Origin: CAZOVK01 sp964583165
GTDB lineage: Bacteria > Bacillota > Clostridia > Lachnospirales > WRAX01
Length of the DNA: 38,020 bases
Reading direction: 5' to 3'
Assembly (NCBI GenBank): GCA_964583165.1
Contig: CAZOVK010000015.1
Span: 1-38,020 of the forward strand
Shown here: positions 23,208 to 31,587 of the stretch, in pieces
How positions within the stretch are numbered: the first letter of the stretch is position 1
How the letters are laid out: each line of letters starts with the position of its first letter
Notes under the pieces: generated by a model
Told to the model about the DNA's origin: nothing
The model's input: the letters and a program-made list of their open reading frames with translations, nothing else
Databases searched by the model: none
Program-made: the position numbers and the translations under genes

Positions 23208-24248
23208 TTGGAAACAATTGTAGAGTACGCGGCGAACGCATATGTTTTTGAAAGAGCCGCCGAAATCATCAGCCGTGGCGGTCTTGTGGTCTTCCCGACA
23301 GAAACGGTGTATGGGTTGGGTTGTGATGGGCTTAACCCCCAGGCGGCGCGGTTGGTGTATGAGGCTAAAGGGCGACCGTCCGACAATCCGCTGATTCTGC
23401 ATGTTTTGGGCATTGAGGACTTAAAGAATGTTGTGAGTGAGTTATCACATACTGCCAAAATATTGATTGACCGATTCTGGCCGGGGCCGCTTACACTGAT
23501 ATTGCCCAAAGCGGAAGTTGTGCCTGATTTGATAACCGGTGGGCTGAAAACGGTTGCCGTTCGTTGCCCGTCGCATATGGCGGCGCGTGAGTTGATAAAG
23601 GCTTCTAAATGCCCGATTGCGGCTCCTTCGGCGAACACCAGCGGAAAACCCAGCCCAACAAACGCCAAGCATGTCATTGCTGATATGTTTGGGCGTGTGG
23701 ATATGATTATTGACGGCGGTGATGCCGAATGTGGGCTTGAATCGACCATAGTTGACTTGACATCGGGCAAGCCGCGCATATTACGCCCGGGTTCAATCAC
23801 AGCCGAGATGTTGGCTGAATGTATAGAATTAGAAAGTTACACGCCCACGCAGGTAAGGGCCGGCGATACGCCGAAAGCCCCGGGTATGAAATATAGGCAT
23901 TACGCGCCAGACGCTGAAACATTTGTCATAAACGGAGCGTTAGAGGATATAACAGATTATATCAGACGTGAAACACTCGCTGACCCTAAAATGACGGCCA
24001 TACTCGCGACAGATGAAACCATTGAGAATTACCGTGAAATACCCGCGCGGCTCATCATGAGTTTTGGGAGTCGAAAAAAGCCCGAAACGATTGCGCACAA
24101 CCTGTTTGACGCGTTGAGAACCTGTGACGACTTGGGCTGTGAACGGATTTTCGCGGAGGGCATCAGTGAAGCGGGTTTAGGCAGCGCGATAATGAACCGC
24201 TTGACGAAAGCGGGGCGGCTGATTCAACTGGGAGGGGATTACGATTAA
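23208..24248 (+). CDS. ywlC: L-threonylcarbamoyladenylate synthase (Sua5/YwlC type)
   Basis: This 346-residue enzyme makes threonylcarbamoyl-AMP from Thr, bicarbonate and ATP for the t6A37 modification of ANN-reading tRNAs. The YrdC domain (residues about 15-195) shows GGLVVFPTETVYGLGCDG, EAKGRPSDNPLILHV and APSANTSGKPSPT. A C-terminal Sua5 domain (about 210-346) follows the PGMKYRHYAP linker that closes over the active site. Length agrees with the two-domain Sua5 class. The start is TTG 23208 with AGGAGA five to six bases upstream. Its end overlaps the probable ATT start of ywlE by three bases, as in an operon. Confidence 0.94.
   Translation: METIVEYAANAYVFERAAEIISRGGLVVFPTETVYGLGCDGLNPQAARLVYEAKGRPSDNPLILHVLGIEDLKNVVSELSHTAKILIDRFWPGPLTLILPKAEVVPDLITGGLKTVAVRCPSHMAARELIKASKCPIAAPSANTSGKPSPTNAKHVIADMFGRVDMIIDGGDAECGLESTIVDLTSGKPRILRPGSITAEMLAECIELESYTPTQVRAGDTPKAPGMKYRHYAPDAETFVINGALEDITDYIRRETLADPKMTAILATDETIENYREIPARLIMSFGSRKKPETIAHNLFDALRTCDDLGCERIFAEGISEAGLGSAIMNRLTKAGRLIQLGGDYD
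24231..24246 (+). promoter_or_regulatory. Ribosome binding site supporting an ATT start for ywlE
   Basis: GGAGGGG (24231-24237) is six bases before ATT 24244, which encodes the start of a KRI-MFVCTG N-terminus expected for the family. The nearest ATG (24256) is 18 bases from this site and would remove those residues. Confidence 0.6.
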
Positions 24249-24693
24249 ACGCATAATGTTCGTCTGCACGGGCAACACATGCAGAAGCCCAATGGCTGAG
24301 GCGCTCGCCAAGAAATTCGCGTCCACTCTGGGTGTTGACTTTATATCACGTGGCACAAGCGTATATTTGAGCGCGACAGCGTCGTTTAATGCCATGAAGG
24401 TAATGAAACAGACATACAATATTGATATTACGAAACACAAGTCGCAACAGATTACACAGGAAGACGTAGACAGTTGTTCATTGATTTTGACGATGACGAA
24501 GGCGCATAAAGACTTTATTCTCGATGCGTTTGACACATCGGGTGCTTTGGTTAATACGCTCTATGAATACGTGGGGCAGAAGCGCGACATCAAAGACCCT
24601 GTAGGCACAGGCATAGTGACTTACCGCGAATGCGCGGCTGAAATAAAATCTTGCATAGACAAGATGGTGGAAAAACTGTTGCGGATTGTCTAG
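24244..24693 (+). CDS. ywlE: Low-molecular-weight protein arginine phosphatase, YwlE-like
   Basis: This phosphatase of 149 residues (ATT start) or 145 (ATG 24256) has the P-loop VCTGNTCRSPMAEA. The Thr in CTGNTCR is the residue that in YwlE favours phosphoarginine over phosphotyrosine, so it likely reverses McsB-type protein arginine phosphorylation. The acid loop KDPVGTG near residue 120 supplies the catalytic Asp. Homologs begin M-K-R-I-hydrophobic-F-V-C, matching the ATT start, whose Shine-Dalgarno is well placed. ATT is a rare initiator, so this is inferred. mcsB is not in the window. Confidence 0.88.
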   Translation: MKRIMFVCTGNTCRSPMAEALAKKFASTLGVDFISRGTSVYLSATASFNAMKVMKQTYNIDITKHKSQQITQEDVDSCSLILTMTKAHKDFILDAFDTSGALVNTLYEYVGQKRDIKDPVGTGIVTYRECAAEIKSCIDKMVEKLLRIV

Positions 24694-24720
24694 TCCGCGA
24701 AAAAAGAACGGAGTGGTGAA

Positions 24721-25152
24721 ATGATAGCATTAGCATGTGACCAAGCGGGTTTCCAGCTCAAACAGGCCATAAAAATGTATCTGACGGAACTCGGCTACTC
24801 TTACAAGGATTTGGGCACGAACAACTCGAATCCTACAGACTACCCCATTCACGGTAAGGCGGCGGTTGAAGCGGTTTTGTCGGGTGAATGTGAGTTGGGT
24901 ATTGTGATTTGCGGCACGGGTATTGGCATGAGCATTACGGCCAATAGGCATAAGGGCATTCGCTGTGCGCTTTGCCATGACGTGTTCAGCGCGAAGCTCT
25001 CAAAGATGCACAACAACGCGAACATGCTCGCGATTGGGGCGCGTGATATTGGCGAAGGTACCGCCAAAGAGGTCATTTACGCGTTCTTAAATACCGAATT
25101 TACAGGCGACGAGCGCCATGTGCGCCGTATTGACCTCATTGACAAGGACTAG
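24721..25152 (+). CDS. rpiB: Ribose-5-phosphate isomerase B
   Basis: This 143-residue enzyme interconverts ribose 5-phosphate and ribulose 5-phosphate in the pentose phosphate pathway. The catalytic-Cys loop is CGTGIGMSI (Cys64), followed by NRHKGIRCALCHD and NNANMLAIGARDIG, both family signatures. The N-terminal motif usually read as S/C-D-H-A-G is CDQAG here (Gln8). GGAG and GGTGA precede ATG 24721. It sits in the conserved ywlC-ywlE-rpiB-upp order. Confidence 0.94.
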   Translation: MIALACDQAGFQLKQAIKMYLTELGYSYKDLGTNNSNPTDYPIHGKAAVEAVLSGECELGIVICGTGIGMSITANRHKGIRCALCHDVFSAKLSKMHNNANMLAIGARDIGEGTAKEVIYAFLNTEFTGDERHVRRIDLIDKD

Positions 25153-25176
25153 GATTTGCAATCGGCAAGCAAAAGC

Positions 25177-25207
25177 GCCGCGCATGGGGTAAAATCTCAC
25201 GCGCGGC
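25177..25207 (+). other. GC-rich stem-loop in the upp leader
   Basis: GCCGCGC (25177-25183) pairs perfectly with GCGCGGC (25201-25207) around a 17-base loop. It lies 24 bases before the upp start and is followed by A-rich sequence rather than a T tract, so it is not a terminator. It may be an RNA-processing or leader structure. The PyrR-type loop consensus is not visible. Confidence 0.5.
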
Positions 25208-25231
25208 AAAATAAAATACATCGGAGGCATT

Positions 25232-25858
25232 ATGAATTTCACAATTGTCAACCATCCATTGGTTCAACACAAAATCGCCATGTTGCGCGATATTGGCACG
25301 GGTACGAAGGAGTTTAGAGAGGTCGCGAGTGAGATTGCGTCACTGATTTGTTATGAGGCTACGCGGGATTGTGCCACGAAAATGGTCACGATTCAAACGC
25401 CGATTTGTGAAGCGTCTGTACCCGTTCTTGCGGACAACCGTTTCTGTGTTGTGCCGATTATCCGCGCCGGTATCGGCATGGCTGATGGCATTCTTACGCT
25501 TCTACCGACGGCGAAGGTTGGGCATATCGGGCTTTACCGTGACCCCGAAACCTTACAACCCGTTGAGTATTTCTGCAAGTTGCCGTCTGATATAGCCGAA
25601 CGCGAGGTATTACTCGTTGACCCGATGCTTGCGACGGGCGGAACGGCTCACGCGGCGATTACGTTCTTGAAAGACCGCGGCGTTACGAATATTAAGTTGC
25701 TGTGTCTTGTGAGTTGCCCTGAGGGTGTGGCGCGTGTTCACGCTGACTTCCCCGACGTTCACATCTATACAGCCGCGCATGACCGAGGGTTGAACGAGCA
25801 CGCCTACATAGTCCCGGGGCTTGGTGACGCGGGCGACAGATTGTTCGGCACAAAATAG
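25232..25858 (+). CDS. upp: Uracil phosphoribosyltransferase
   Basis: This 208-residue enzyme converts uracil and PRPP to UMP for pyrimidine salvage. It has NHPLVQHKIAMLRD at the start, VPIIRAGIGMADGI in the middle, the PRPP loop DPMLATGGT (130-138) and the uracil-binding YIVPGLGDAGDRLFGT at the C-terminus. Length equals the family standard. TCGGAGGC precedes ATG 25232. Confidence 0.97.
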   Translation: MNFTIVNHPLVQHKIAMLRDIGTGTKEFREVASEIASLICYEATRDCATKMVTIQTPICEASVPVLADNRFCVVPIIRAGIGMADGILTLLPTAKVGHIGLYRDPETLQPVEYFCKLPSDIAEREVLLVDPMLATGGTAHAAITFLKDRGVTNIKLLCLVSCPEGVARVHADFPDVHIYTAAHDRGLNEHAYIVPGLGDAGDRLFGTK

Positions 25859-25903
25859 AGCTGTAGGGGCGTTATTGCCCGTTACGAATTGGAGTACAGT
25901 AAT

Positions 25904-26947
25904 ATGGAAGAAATAGGTACGTTAACCCACGATTGGGTGGTTTATATCGCGGCATTGGCCGTTTCGTTCGGTGTTTCTCTCTATATGACACCTGTGGCGC
26001 GACGACTCGCGAAGAAATGGGGCGCGATAGCATACCCTAAGTCACGCGGTATGCACAGTGAACCCATTCCTGCTATGGGCGGTATTGCGATAGTCTGTGG
26101 CTTTTTCGCGTCTATGCTCTTGCTCTTCTTCTTTGTGGAAGATTTGCGCTCAAAGCAGATTTTGGGTTTTTTCGCGGGCGCGTCAATAATCGTGGTTCTG
26201 GGCATTCTGGACGATATTTATGAACTTAAAGCAAGCATAAAATTCGCCGTACAGATTATAGCGGCATTGTTAGTTATAGCCACTGGTACGCGGTTCAGAA
26301 TTATGATGTGGCCGTTCTCGCTAATACCGGGCGCGTTTGATGCGCCACTCAGTCTGATTTGGATTGTGGGGCTTACGAACGCCGTGAACTTTATAGACGG
26401 TCTTGACGGGCTGGCGGCGGGTGTTTGCAGTATCGGTTCGATATGTTTGATGGTGTTGTGTGTATTATCAGGCAGTGAATTAGCCGTGATTTTCACCGCA
26501 ACACTGGCGGGTTCGTGTTTGGGTTTCTTACCACGCAACTTCAGCCCCGCCGAGATTATCATGGGTGATACCGGCTCGACTTTCTTAGGCTTTGTACTCG
26601 CGGTTTGCTCGCTTATCGGTGTGTTCAAATCTTACGCGCTGTTGTCGGTGGTTGTGGGGCTTCTCGTACTTGCTTTGCCTGTGTTTGATACGACTTGGGC
26701 GATTGTAAGGCGTGTGGCCAGTGGGCGTTCGCCTATGTCAGCCGACAGGGGACACCTTCACCACAAGCTCATTGACGCGGGTTACAGCACAAAAGCCGCC
26801 GTCATGATACTATACGCCATTTCTGCCGCAAGCGGTATAATGGCTATCATTATATCAACGAAGGATTTACGCGCGATACTTGTCGTGGCCGTCAGCCTTG
26901 TGTTGTTTGGGCTGATGTTCTATATCTATCGCAAGCGTATCCACTAA
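25904..26947 (+). CDS. tagO: Undecaprenyl-phosphate N-acetylhexosaminyl-1-phosphate transferase (TagO/WecA-like)
   Basis: This 347-residue polytopic protein with about ten membrane helices transfers a GlcNAc-1-phosphate-type group from UDP-sugar to undecaprenyl phosphate, the first step of wall teichoic acid or related surface glycans. Motifs include GGIAIVCGFF after SEPIPAMGG, LGILDDIYEL with catalytic Asp pair, TNAVNFIDGLDGLAAG, MGDTGSTFLGF and the cytosolic SADRGHLHHKL loop that distinguishes TagO/WecA from MraY. ATG 25904 is selected because GGAG (25891-25894) is nine bases upstream; an in-frame TTG at 25889 has no such site. Confidence 0.92.
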   Translation: MEEIGTLTHDWVVYIAALAVSFGVSLYMTPVARRLAKKWGAIAYPKSRGMHSEPIPAMGGIAIVCGFFASMLLLFFFVEDLRSKQILGFFAGASIIVVLGILDDIYELKASIKFAVQIIAALLVIATGTRFRIMMWPFSLIPGAFDAPLSLIWIVGLTNAVNFIDGLDGLAAGVCSIGSICLMVLCVLSGSELAVIFTATLAGSCLGFLPRNFSPAEIIMGDTGSTFLGFVLAVCSLIGVFKSYALLSVVVGLLVLALPVFDTTWAIVRRVASGRSPMSADRGHLHHKLIDAGYSTKAAVMILYAISAASGIMAIIISTKDLRAILVVAVSLVLFGLMFYIYRKRIH

Positions 26948-26956
26948 AGGTGAACC

Positions 26957-27694
26957 ATGGAGAGATTTTCTACAAAAATTACTACGGACTACATGGGTAT
27001 TGAACCGTCTTGGCGCGTAAGTTTTCCGCGCTTGTTGGCGTATTTGGCGGAGGGTTCGCTCTTACATTCGGAAGCTTCGGGTTACCCCGCGGAGTGGTTT
27101 GCCGAGCGGAAGCGTTGTTGGTTGTTGACGGGTTGGCAAGTTGAGGTCTATGAATACCCGAGCTGGCATGAGGAAATCACTATCGCAACGTGGGCGACCC
27201 TGTTTAGAAGCTTTGTCGGGCGCAGGGCTTTTCAGATGACGCGCGGTGAAAAGGTATTGTGTAACGCCAACTCACAGTGGGTTTATATGGATTCGGAGGC
27301 GCGTCAACCGGTTATGGTTGATGCCGAACACGCGGCAAACTACGGCGGAATCGGCGGATATCCGATACCGTTTGTCGCTTCACCACCCGCGCTTGATGAG
27401 TCTATGAAAAAGGTTAATGTCAGACAATATCAAGTCAAGCGCCGCGATATTGACACGAATTTACATGTAAACAATAGCGTTTATGTTCAGTGGGCTTTTG
27501 ACGATATAGATGATAAGGTGTATGCTGAAAAGAAGGCGTGTTCGGTTCAAGTGGTGTACAAGAAGGAATGTGTGTTGGGTGATACGGTGTTGATTGAAAC
27601 ATACACAAACCCCGACAACTCGGTGTTTCATACGCGCATACTAACGCCCGATGCAAGTCAACTGATTTGCGCCGTTTATTCGGTTTGGGAATAG
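26957..27694 (+). CDS. Acyl-ACP thioesterase
   Basis: This 245-residue double hot-dog protein of the FatA/FatB-type bacterial acyl-ACP thioesterase family hydrolyses acyl-ACP to free fatty acid. The first hot-dog starts at RVSFPRLLAYLAEGSLLHSE and includes WLLTGWQVEVYEYPSWHE and RAFQM. The second starts VNVRQYQVKRRDIDTNLHVNNSVYV, where the D-x-N-x-H pattern is the catalytic network of the family. AAGGTGA precedes ATG 26957, nine bases after tagO. Its role in this operon is unclear; it may set free-fatty-acid levels for exogenous recycling or lipid tailoring. Confidence 0.88.
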   Translation: MERFSTKITTDYMGIEPSWRVSFPRLLAYLAEGSLLHSEASGYPAEWFAERKRCWLLTGWQVEVYEYPSWHEEITIATWATLFRSFVGRRAFQMTRGEKVLCNANSQWVYMDSEARQPVMVDAEHAANYGGIGGYPIPFVASPPALDESMKKVNVRQYQVKRRDIDTNLHVNNSVYVQWAFDDIDDKVYAEKKACSVQVVYKKECVLGDTVLIETYTNPDNSVFHTRILTPDASQLICAVYSVWE

Positions 27695-27695
27695 T

Positions 27696-27911
27696 ATGGA
27701 TATACAGATAGGTGATGTTTTGGTTCTCAAAAAAGTGCATCCGTGCGGCTGCGCTAACTGGCGCGTACTCCGTGCGGGAGCCGATTTTCGGGTTGAATGC
27801 GTGAAATGTAATCATGTAGTCTGGATTTCACGCGTTAAGCTTGAGAAGAATGTTCGGAAGGTCATACGTAGTGAGGTTCAGAGTGATTCACCAGACGGAA
27901 TGTTGCCGTAA
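27696..27911 (+). CDS. DUF951 family small protein
   Basis: This 71-residue protein starts one base after the thioesterase stop. It shows the DUF951 pattern DVLVLKKVHPCGCANWRV and RAGADFRVECVKC, with paired cysteines (17/19 and 35/38) that could bind zinc, then a basic segment. The family is widely conserved in Firmicutes, often beside translation or chromosome-segregation genes, and has no firm function. Its end overlaps the start of the next gene by 41 bases in another frame. Confidence 0.88.
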   Translation: MDIQIGDVLVLKKVHPCGCANWRVLRAGADFRVECVKCNHVVWISRVKLEKNVRKVIRSEVQSDSPDGMLP

Positions 27912-28794
27912 CCTATTCACCGGCGAGGTTGTCTTTTTGTCAACCTCACGCGAAGCCCGCCCGATGCAGATTTTTGAAGACGACCCGGACGGTAAGTTAT
28001 GCCCCTTTTGTAAGCACAACGCGCATGAACGGCCGCGTGACCATTACAGCTCGGAGGATGGGCGCGTGAGGGTCTTCCCGAACAAATACCCGATTCTGAC
28101 CGAGCATGGCGATTACCCGGGCTTTCATGACGTTCTGATTGATACAGACATTCATAAGGAGCAGTTTTGTGATTTTTCTGACCCGCATGTGTTGCAGACG
28201 TTACAGTTTTTGCAGAAGCGGGAGCGAGAGTTGTGGCTTGATGACCGTGTGAAGGTTGTCCAGACTTTTAAGAATCAGGGCAAGTATGCGGGCGCGTCTA
28301 TTGCCCATTCGCATTGGCAGATTGTTGCCATACCGTTTGTGCCCGATTATCAGCGCGAACAGCTTTTGAAATATCATTGCGGTCAGAACCTCGTTTGCCC
28401 GATTTGTGATTTTTCGGCGGACGAGCAGACATTGATTTATGAAGATGAAAATATACGCGCGTTTGTGCCGGAGTTTGCGCGTTTCGCGTATGAAATCTGT
28501 GTGACAACCAAACGCCATGTAGAGCGTTTCGGTGAACTGACGGACGCGGAGTTATACGGTTTGGGTTATGCGCTCAAACGGGGGCTTCGTGCGATTCGGG
28601 GGTTACTGAATGCGCCCGATACGAATATATTGTTCCATAACGGTTTTGATGGCTCCGGTGGGTTCATGCACTTTCACGCGTCAATCGTGCCGCGTATGGG
28701 GTTTTTGGCGGGGTTTGAGTTGACGACAGGTTGTTTCGTACACTCGGTGAAGGCAGAACGCGCGGCTAAAGAGATTCGTGAGCGGTTTGAATAG
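27871..28794 (+). CDS. Galactose-1-phosphate uridylyltransferase-like (HIT superfamily) protein
   Basis: This 307-residue protein belongs to the GalT-related branch of the HIT superfamily. It has RNLFTGEVVFLSTSREARP at the start, a CPFC zinc-type pair, NKYPIL, the active-site-like AHSHWQI (H-x-H-x-Q as in GalT, where the first His becomes uridylylated), a second CPIC pair, and FMHFHASIVPR near the end. It may transfer nucleotidyl groups between sugar phosphates, but no gal operon genes are adjacent and the substrate is unknown. GTG 27871 has GGAAGG nine bases ahead. The N-terminal family motif begins before the DUF951 stop, so the overlap is required. Confidence 0.8.
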   Translation: MRFRVIHQTECCRNLFTGEVVFLSTSREARPMQIFEDDPDGKLCPFCKHNAHERPRDHYSSEDGRVRVFPNKYPILTEHGDYPGFHDVLIDTDIHKEQFCDFSDPHVLQTLQFLQKRERELWLDDRVKVVQTFKNQGKYAGASIAHSHWQIVAIPFVPDYQREQLLKYHCGQNLVCPICDFSADEQTLIYEDENIRAFVPEFARFAYEICVTTKRHVERFGELTDAELYGLGYALKRGLRAIRGLLNAPDTNILFHNGFDGSGGFMHFHASIVPRMGFLAGFELTTGCFVHSVKAERAAKEIRERFE

Positions 28795-28821
28795 ACATAT
28801 CAAATGAAGATAGGTGATACG

Positions 28822-29814
28822 ATGAAGAAGACGATTTTTTCCGGTATGCAGGCGACGGGAATGCCGAGTTTGGGCAATTATATCGGGGCAATCTCGAATT
28901 GGGCAAAGCTACAGTATGACTATAACAGCCTGTTTTGTGTCGTGGACTTGCACTCGATAACAGTACGTCAGAACCCCGCGGAGCTTTCGCGCAAGGCGCG
29001 CGAGGTGTTGGCTCTCTATATAGCCAGCGGGATTGACCCCGAAGAGAGCGTCCTGTACTTCCAGTCGCATGTGTCGGGGCACGCCGAGTTGTCGTGGATT
29101 CTGTCGTGTTATACCTATATGGGCGAGATGAACCGCATGACCCAGTATAAAGACAAGGCGGCCAAGCACGCCGACAACATCAACGCGGGCTTGTTCACAT
29201 ACCCTATTCTGATGGCGGCCGATATTCTGCTGTTTCAGACGCATGTAGTGCCAGTGGGTGAAGACCAGCGGCAACACTTGGAGTTGTGCCGCGATGTGGC
29301 AATGCGTATGAACAAGATTTACGGCGATATGTTCGTTATCCCCGAGCCTTATATCGCGAAACACGGCGCGAGGATTATGAGCCTGCAAGACCCGTCTAAG
29401 AAGATGAGCAAGTCGGAAACCGAGAACCTCAACAACGTAATATTTATGCTGGATGATAGTGATACTATAATGAAGAAACTCAAAAAAGCCGTCACGGACT
29501 CAGACGGTGTTATTCGCTATGGCGCGGATAAACCCGGCGTGTCGAATCTGTTGGAGATTTTCTCGTTCGCGGCGGGTATGAGTGTGACTGACGCTGTGGC
29601 ACATTTTGAGGGCAAGGGTTATGGAGCGTTAAAGATTGAAACGGCAGAGGCAGTGATTGCCGTTCTTGCGCCTATTCAAGCGCGTTTTAGAGAATTACTG
29701 GCTGACAGAGAGTATTTAGACAGAATAATCAGAAAGAATGCGGAACGCGCAAATGCGCTCGCCGCACCGACAATAGAGAAAGTCAAAAGGATGATAGGTT
29801 TCCCGGTATTATAA
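28822..29814 (+). CDS. trpS: Tryptophanyl-tRNA synthetase
   Basis: This 330-residue class I synthetase charges tRNA-Trp. It has SGMQATGMPSLGNYIGAI (the HIGH-equivalent region), MAADILLFQTHVVPVGEDQRQHLEL in the active site, and KMSKS at 194-198. ATG 28822 is preferred to ATG 28804 because AGGTGA is five bases ahead and the family starts M-K-K-x-I/V-x-S-G. No T-box leader is visible upstream, so it appears transcribed with its neighbours. Confidence 0.96.
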   Translation: MKKTIFSGMQATGMPSLGNYIGAISNWAKLQYDYNSLFCVVDLHSITVRQNPAELSRKAREVLALYIASGIDPEESVLYFQSHVSGHAELSWILSCYTYMGEMNRMTQYKDKAAKHADNINAGLFTYPILMAADILLFQTHVVPVGEDQRQHLELCRDVAMRMNKIYGDMFVIPEPYIAKHGARIMSLQDPSKKMSKSETENLNNVIFMLDDSDTIMKKLKKAVTDSDGVIRYGADKPGVSNLLEIFSFAAGMSVTDAVAHFEGKGYGALKIETAEAVIAVLAPIQARFRELLADREYLDRIIRKNAERANALAAPTIEKVKRMIGFPVL

Positions 29815-29829
29815 GAAAAGGAGGGCACT

Positions 29830-30237
29830 ATGGATTACGTAAACTGTCCGAAATGCGGTAAACTGTTCTCAAGGGGCTTGAAACCGATTTGCCCCGAGTG
29901 TGAGAAGGCCGAGGAAGATTTGTTTCAGAATGTGCGGCAATACTTGAGCGACAACCCGGGCGCGAAGATGGAAGATTTGTCGCGTGAAACGGGTGTTTCG
30001 CTGAAGAAGATTATGCGCTATCTGCGCGAAGGGCGGCTTGAGGTCGTTCCTAGCCTAGGTATTGACTTGCGCTGCGAAAACTGTGGCAAACCGATTAAAA
30101 CAGGGCGTTTCTGTCCGAATTGTGTTGATGCGCTCGAAAGCGATTTAAGTGGCTTGTTTACGAAACCAAAGCCGGAAAAATCAGAACCGGCGGGTGCGCG
30201 TATGCACACGTCCGATTATAGACGCAAGAATAATTAG
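29830..30237 (+). CDS. yvyF: YvyF-like Zn-ribbon/HTH regulator-like protein
   Basis: This 135-residue protein has two CxxC...CxxC zinc ribbons (Cys6/9 with 21/24, and Cys82/85 with 95/98) around a helix-turn-helix segment (residues 45-75, LSRETGVSLKKIMRYLREG). This matches the flagellar operon protein family (TIGR03826, B. subtilis YvyF), which lies by flgM and comFC in flagellated Firmicutes. No flagellar gene is present here, so a role in flagella is doubtful. AAGGAGG precedes ATG 29830, 15 bases after trpS. Confidence 0.8.
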   Translation: MDYVNCPKCGKLFSRGLKPICPECEKAEEDLFQNVRQYLSDNPGAKMEDLSRETGVSLKKIMRYLREGRLEVVPSLGIDLRCENCGKPIKTGRFCPNCVDALESDLSGLFTKPKPEKSEPAGARMHTSDYRRKNN

Positions 30238-30262
30238 GCAGATTACCAAATTGGGGGTTGAC

Positions 30263-31576
30263 ATGCCAAAGATTACCTTTATGGGCGCGGGTAGCACGGT
30301 GTTTGCCAAGAATGTTTTGGGTGACGCGATGTTGACACCGGCTTTGTCAGATTGCGAAATTGCGTTGTATGATATTGACGGCGAGCGGTTAAATGAGTCG
30401 TACTTGATGCTTGAAAACCTAAACGCGAATATCAATGCGAATCGGGCGCGGATAACCTGTTATTTGGGAGTGGAAAACCGCAAGGATGCGCTTCGCGGCG
30501 CGGACTTTGTTGTGAACGCGATTCAACAGGGGTTTTATGAGCCATGTACGGTGACGGACTTTGAAGTGCCTAAGAAGTACGGTTTGCGCCAGACAATTGC
30601 CGATACTTTGGGCATTGGCGGGATTTTTAGGGCGCTAAGAACTATACCCGTGATGTTTGACTTCGCGCGTGAAATGGAGGATGTGTGCCCGAACGCGTGG
30701 TTTTTGAATTATACGAACCCGATGGCCATGCTGACGGGCGCGATGCTTAGGTATACGGGTGTTAAGACTGTGGGGTTATGTCATTCGGTTCAGGGTTGCG
30801 CGGAGGAACTCTTGCGTGAACTTGGTATGTCTGACGATAATGTTCAGTCGAAAATCGCGGGTATTAACCATATGGGCTGGTTACTTGAATGCACAAGAAA
30901 CGGCGTTGATTTGTACCCGGAGATACGCCGCCGCGCCAAGGAGAAGAACGCGAACGAGAAACACAAGAACATGGTGCGGTATAAGATTATGGACACATTC
31001 GGGTATTATGTGACCGAATCCAGTGAGCATAATGCCGAGTATATGCCGTATTTTATTAAAACGCGTTACCCCGAACTCATTGATGCGCTCAACATCCCGC
31101 TGGATGAGTACCCGCGCCGCTGTGTGAATCAGATTGAAAGATGGCATCAGACCAAAGCGGATTTAACACACAACAAGCAACTCACTCACGCGCGGACAAC
31201 CGAATACGCGTCGTATATAATGGAAGCGATTCTGACGGACAGGCTCTATAAAATCGGCGGCAATGTGATGAACAACGGCGCGATTGAAAATTTGCCAGCT
31301 GAATGTTGTGTTGAGGTGCCGTGCCTAGTAGACGCGTCGGGTATTGCGCCAACGATAGCGGGGCGGTTGCCCGAGCAACTCGCGGCGCTGAATCGCACGA
31401 ACATAAACGTGCAGTTATTGACGATTGAGGCCGCTGTGACGCTAAAGCGTGAATACATATACCATGCCGCCATGCTTGACCCACATACGTCGGCGGAGTT
31501 GTCGATTGACGACATACGCGCGTTGTGTGATGATTTGATTGAAGCGCATGGTGATTGGTTGCCGAGATATAATTAG
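30263..31576 (+). CDS. Glycoside hydrolase family 4 (alpha-galactosidase/alpha-glucosidase type)
   Basis: This 437-residue enzyme uses NAD+ and Mn2+ in an oxidation-elimination mechanism. The Rossmann start is KITFMGAGSTVFAKNVLGD. NYTNPMA (149-155), CHSVQG with metal ligand Cys173, and GINHMGW (His203) are GH4 signatures. The DTLGIGGIFRALRTIPV segment resembles the MelA alpha-galactosidase branch, which acts on unphosphorylated substrates. ATG 30263 has GGGGG five bases ahead; upstream in-frame codons overlap the previous gene. No sugar transporter is adjacent; the importer at 4206-12191 is far but possible. Confidence 0.88.
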   Translation: MPKITFMGAGSTVFAKNVLGDAMLTPALSDCEIALYDIDGERLNESYLMLENLNANINANRARITCYLGVENRKDALRGADFVVNAIQQGFYEPCTVTDFEVPKKYGLRQTIADTLGIGGIFRALRTIPVMFDFAREMEDVCPNAWFLNYTNPMAMLTGAMLRYTGVKTVGLCHSVQGCAEELLRELGMSDDNVQSKIAGINHMGWLLECTRNGVDLYPEIRRRAKEKNANEKHKNMVRYKIMDTFGYYVTESSEHNAEYMPYFIKTRYPELIDALNIPLDEYPRRCVNQIERWHQTKADLTHNKQLTHARTTEYASYIMEAILTDRLYKIGGNVMNNGAIENLPAECCVEVPCLVDASGIAPTIAGRLPEQLAALNRTNINVQLLTIEAAVTLKREYIYHAAMLDPHTSAELSIDDIRALCDDLIEAHGDWLPRYN

Positions 31577-31587
31577 CAGGAATGGTT

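Noticed and set aside
25177..25231. PyrR-type attenuator before upp.
   Set aside because: Only a simple hairpin without T tract; the PyrR-binding loop consensus and an anti-terminator alternative are not visible.
28795..28821. T-box leader for trpS.
   Set aside because: Only 27 bases separate it from the preceding gene; no room for a T-box.
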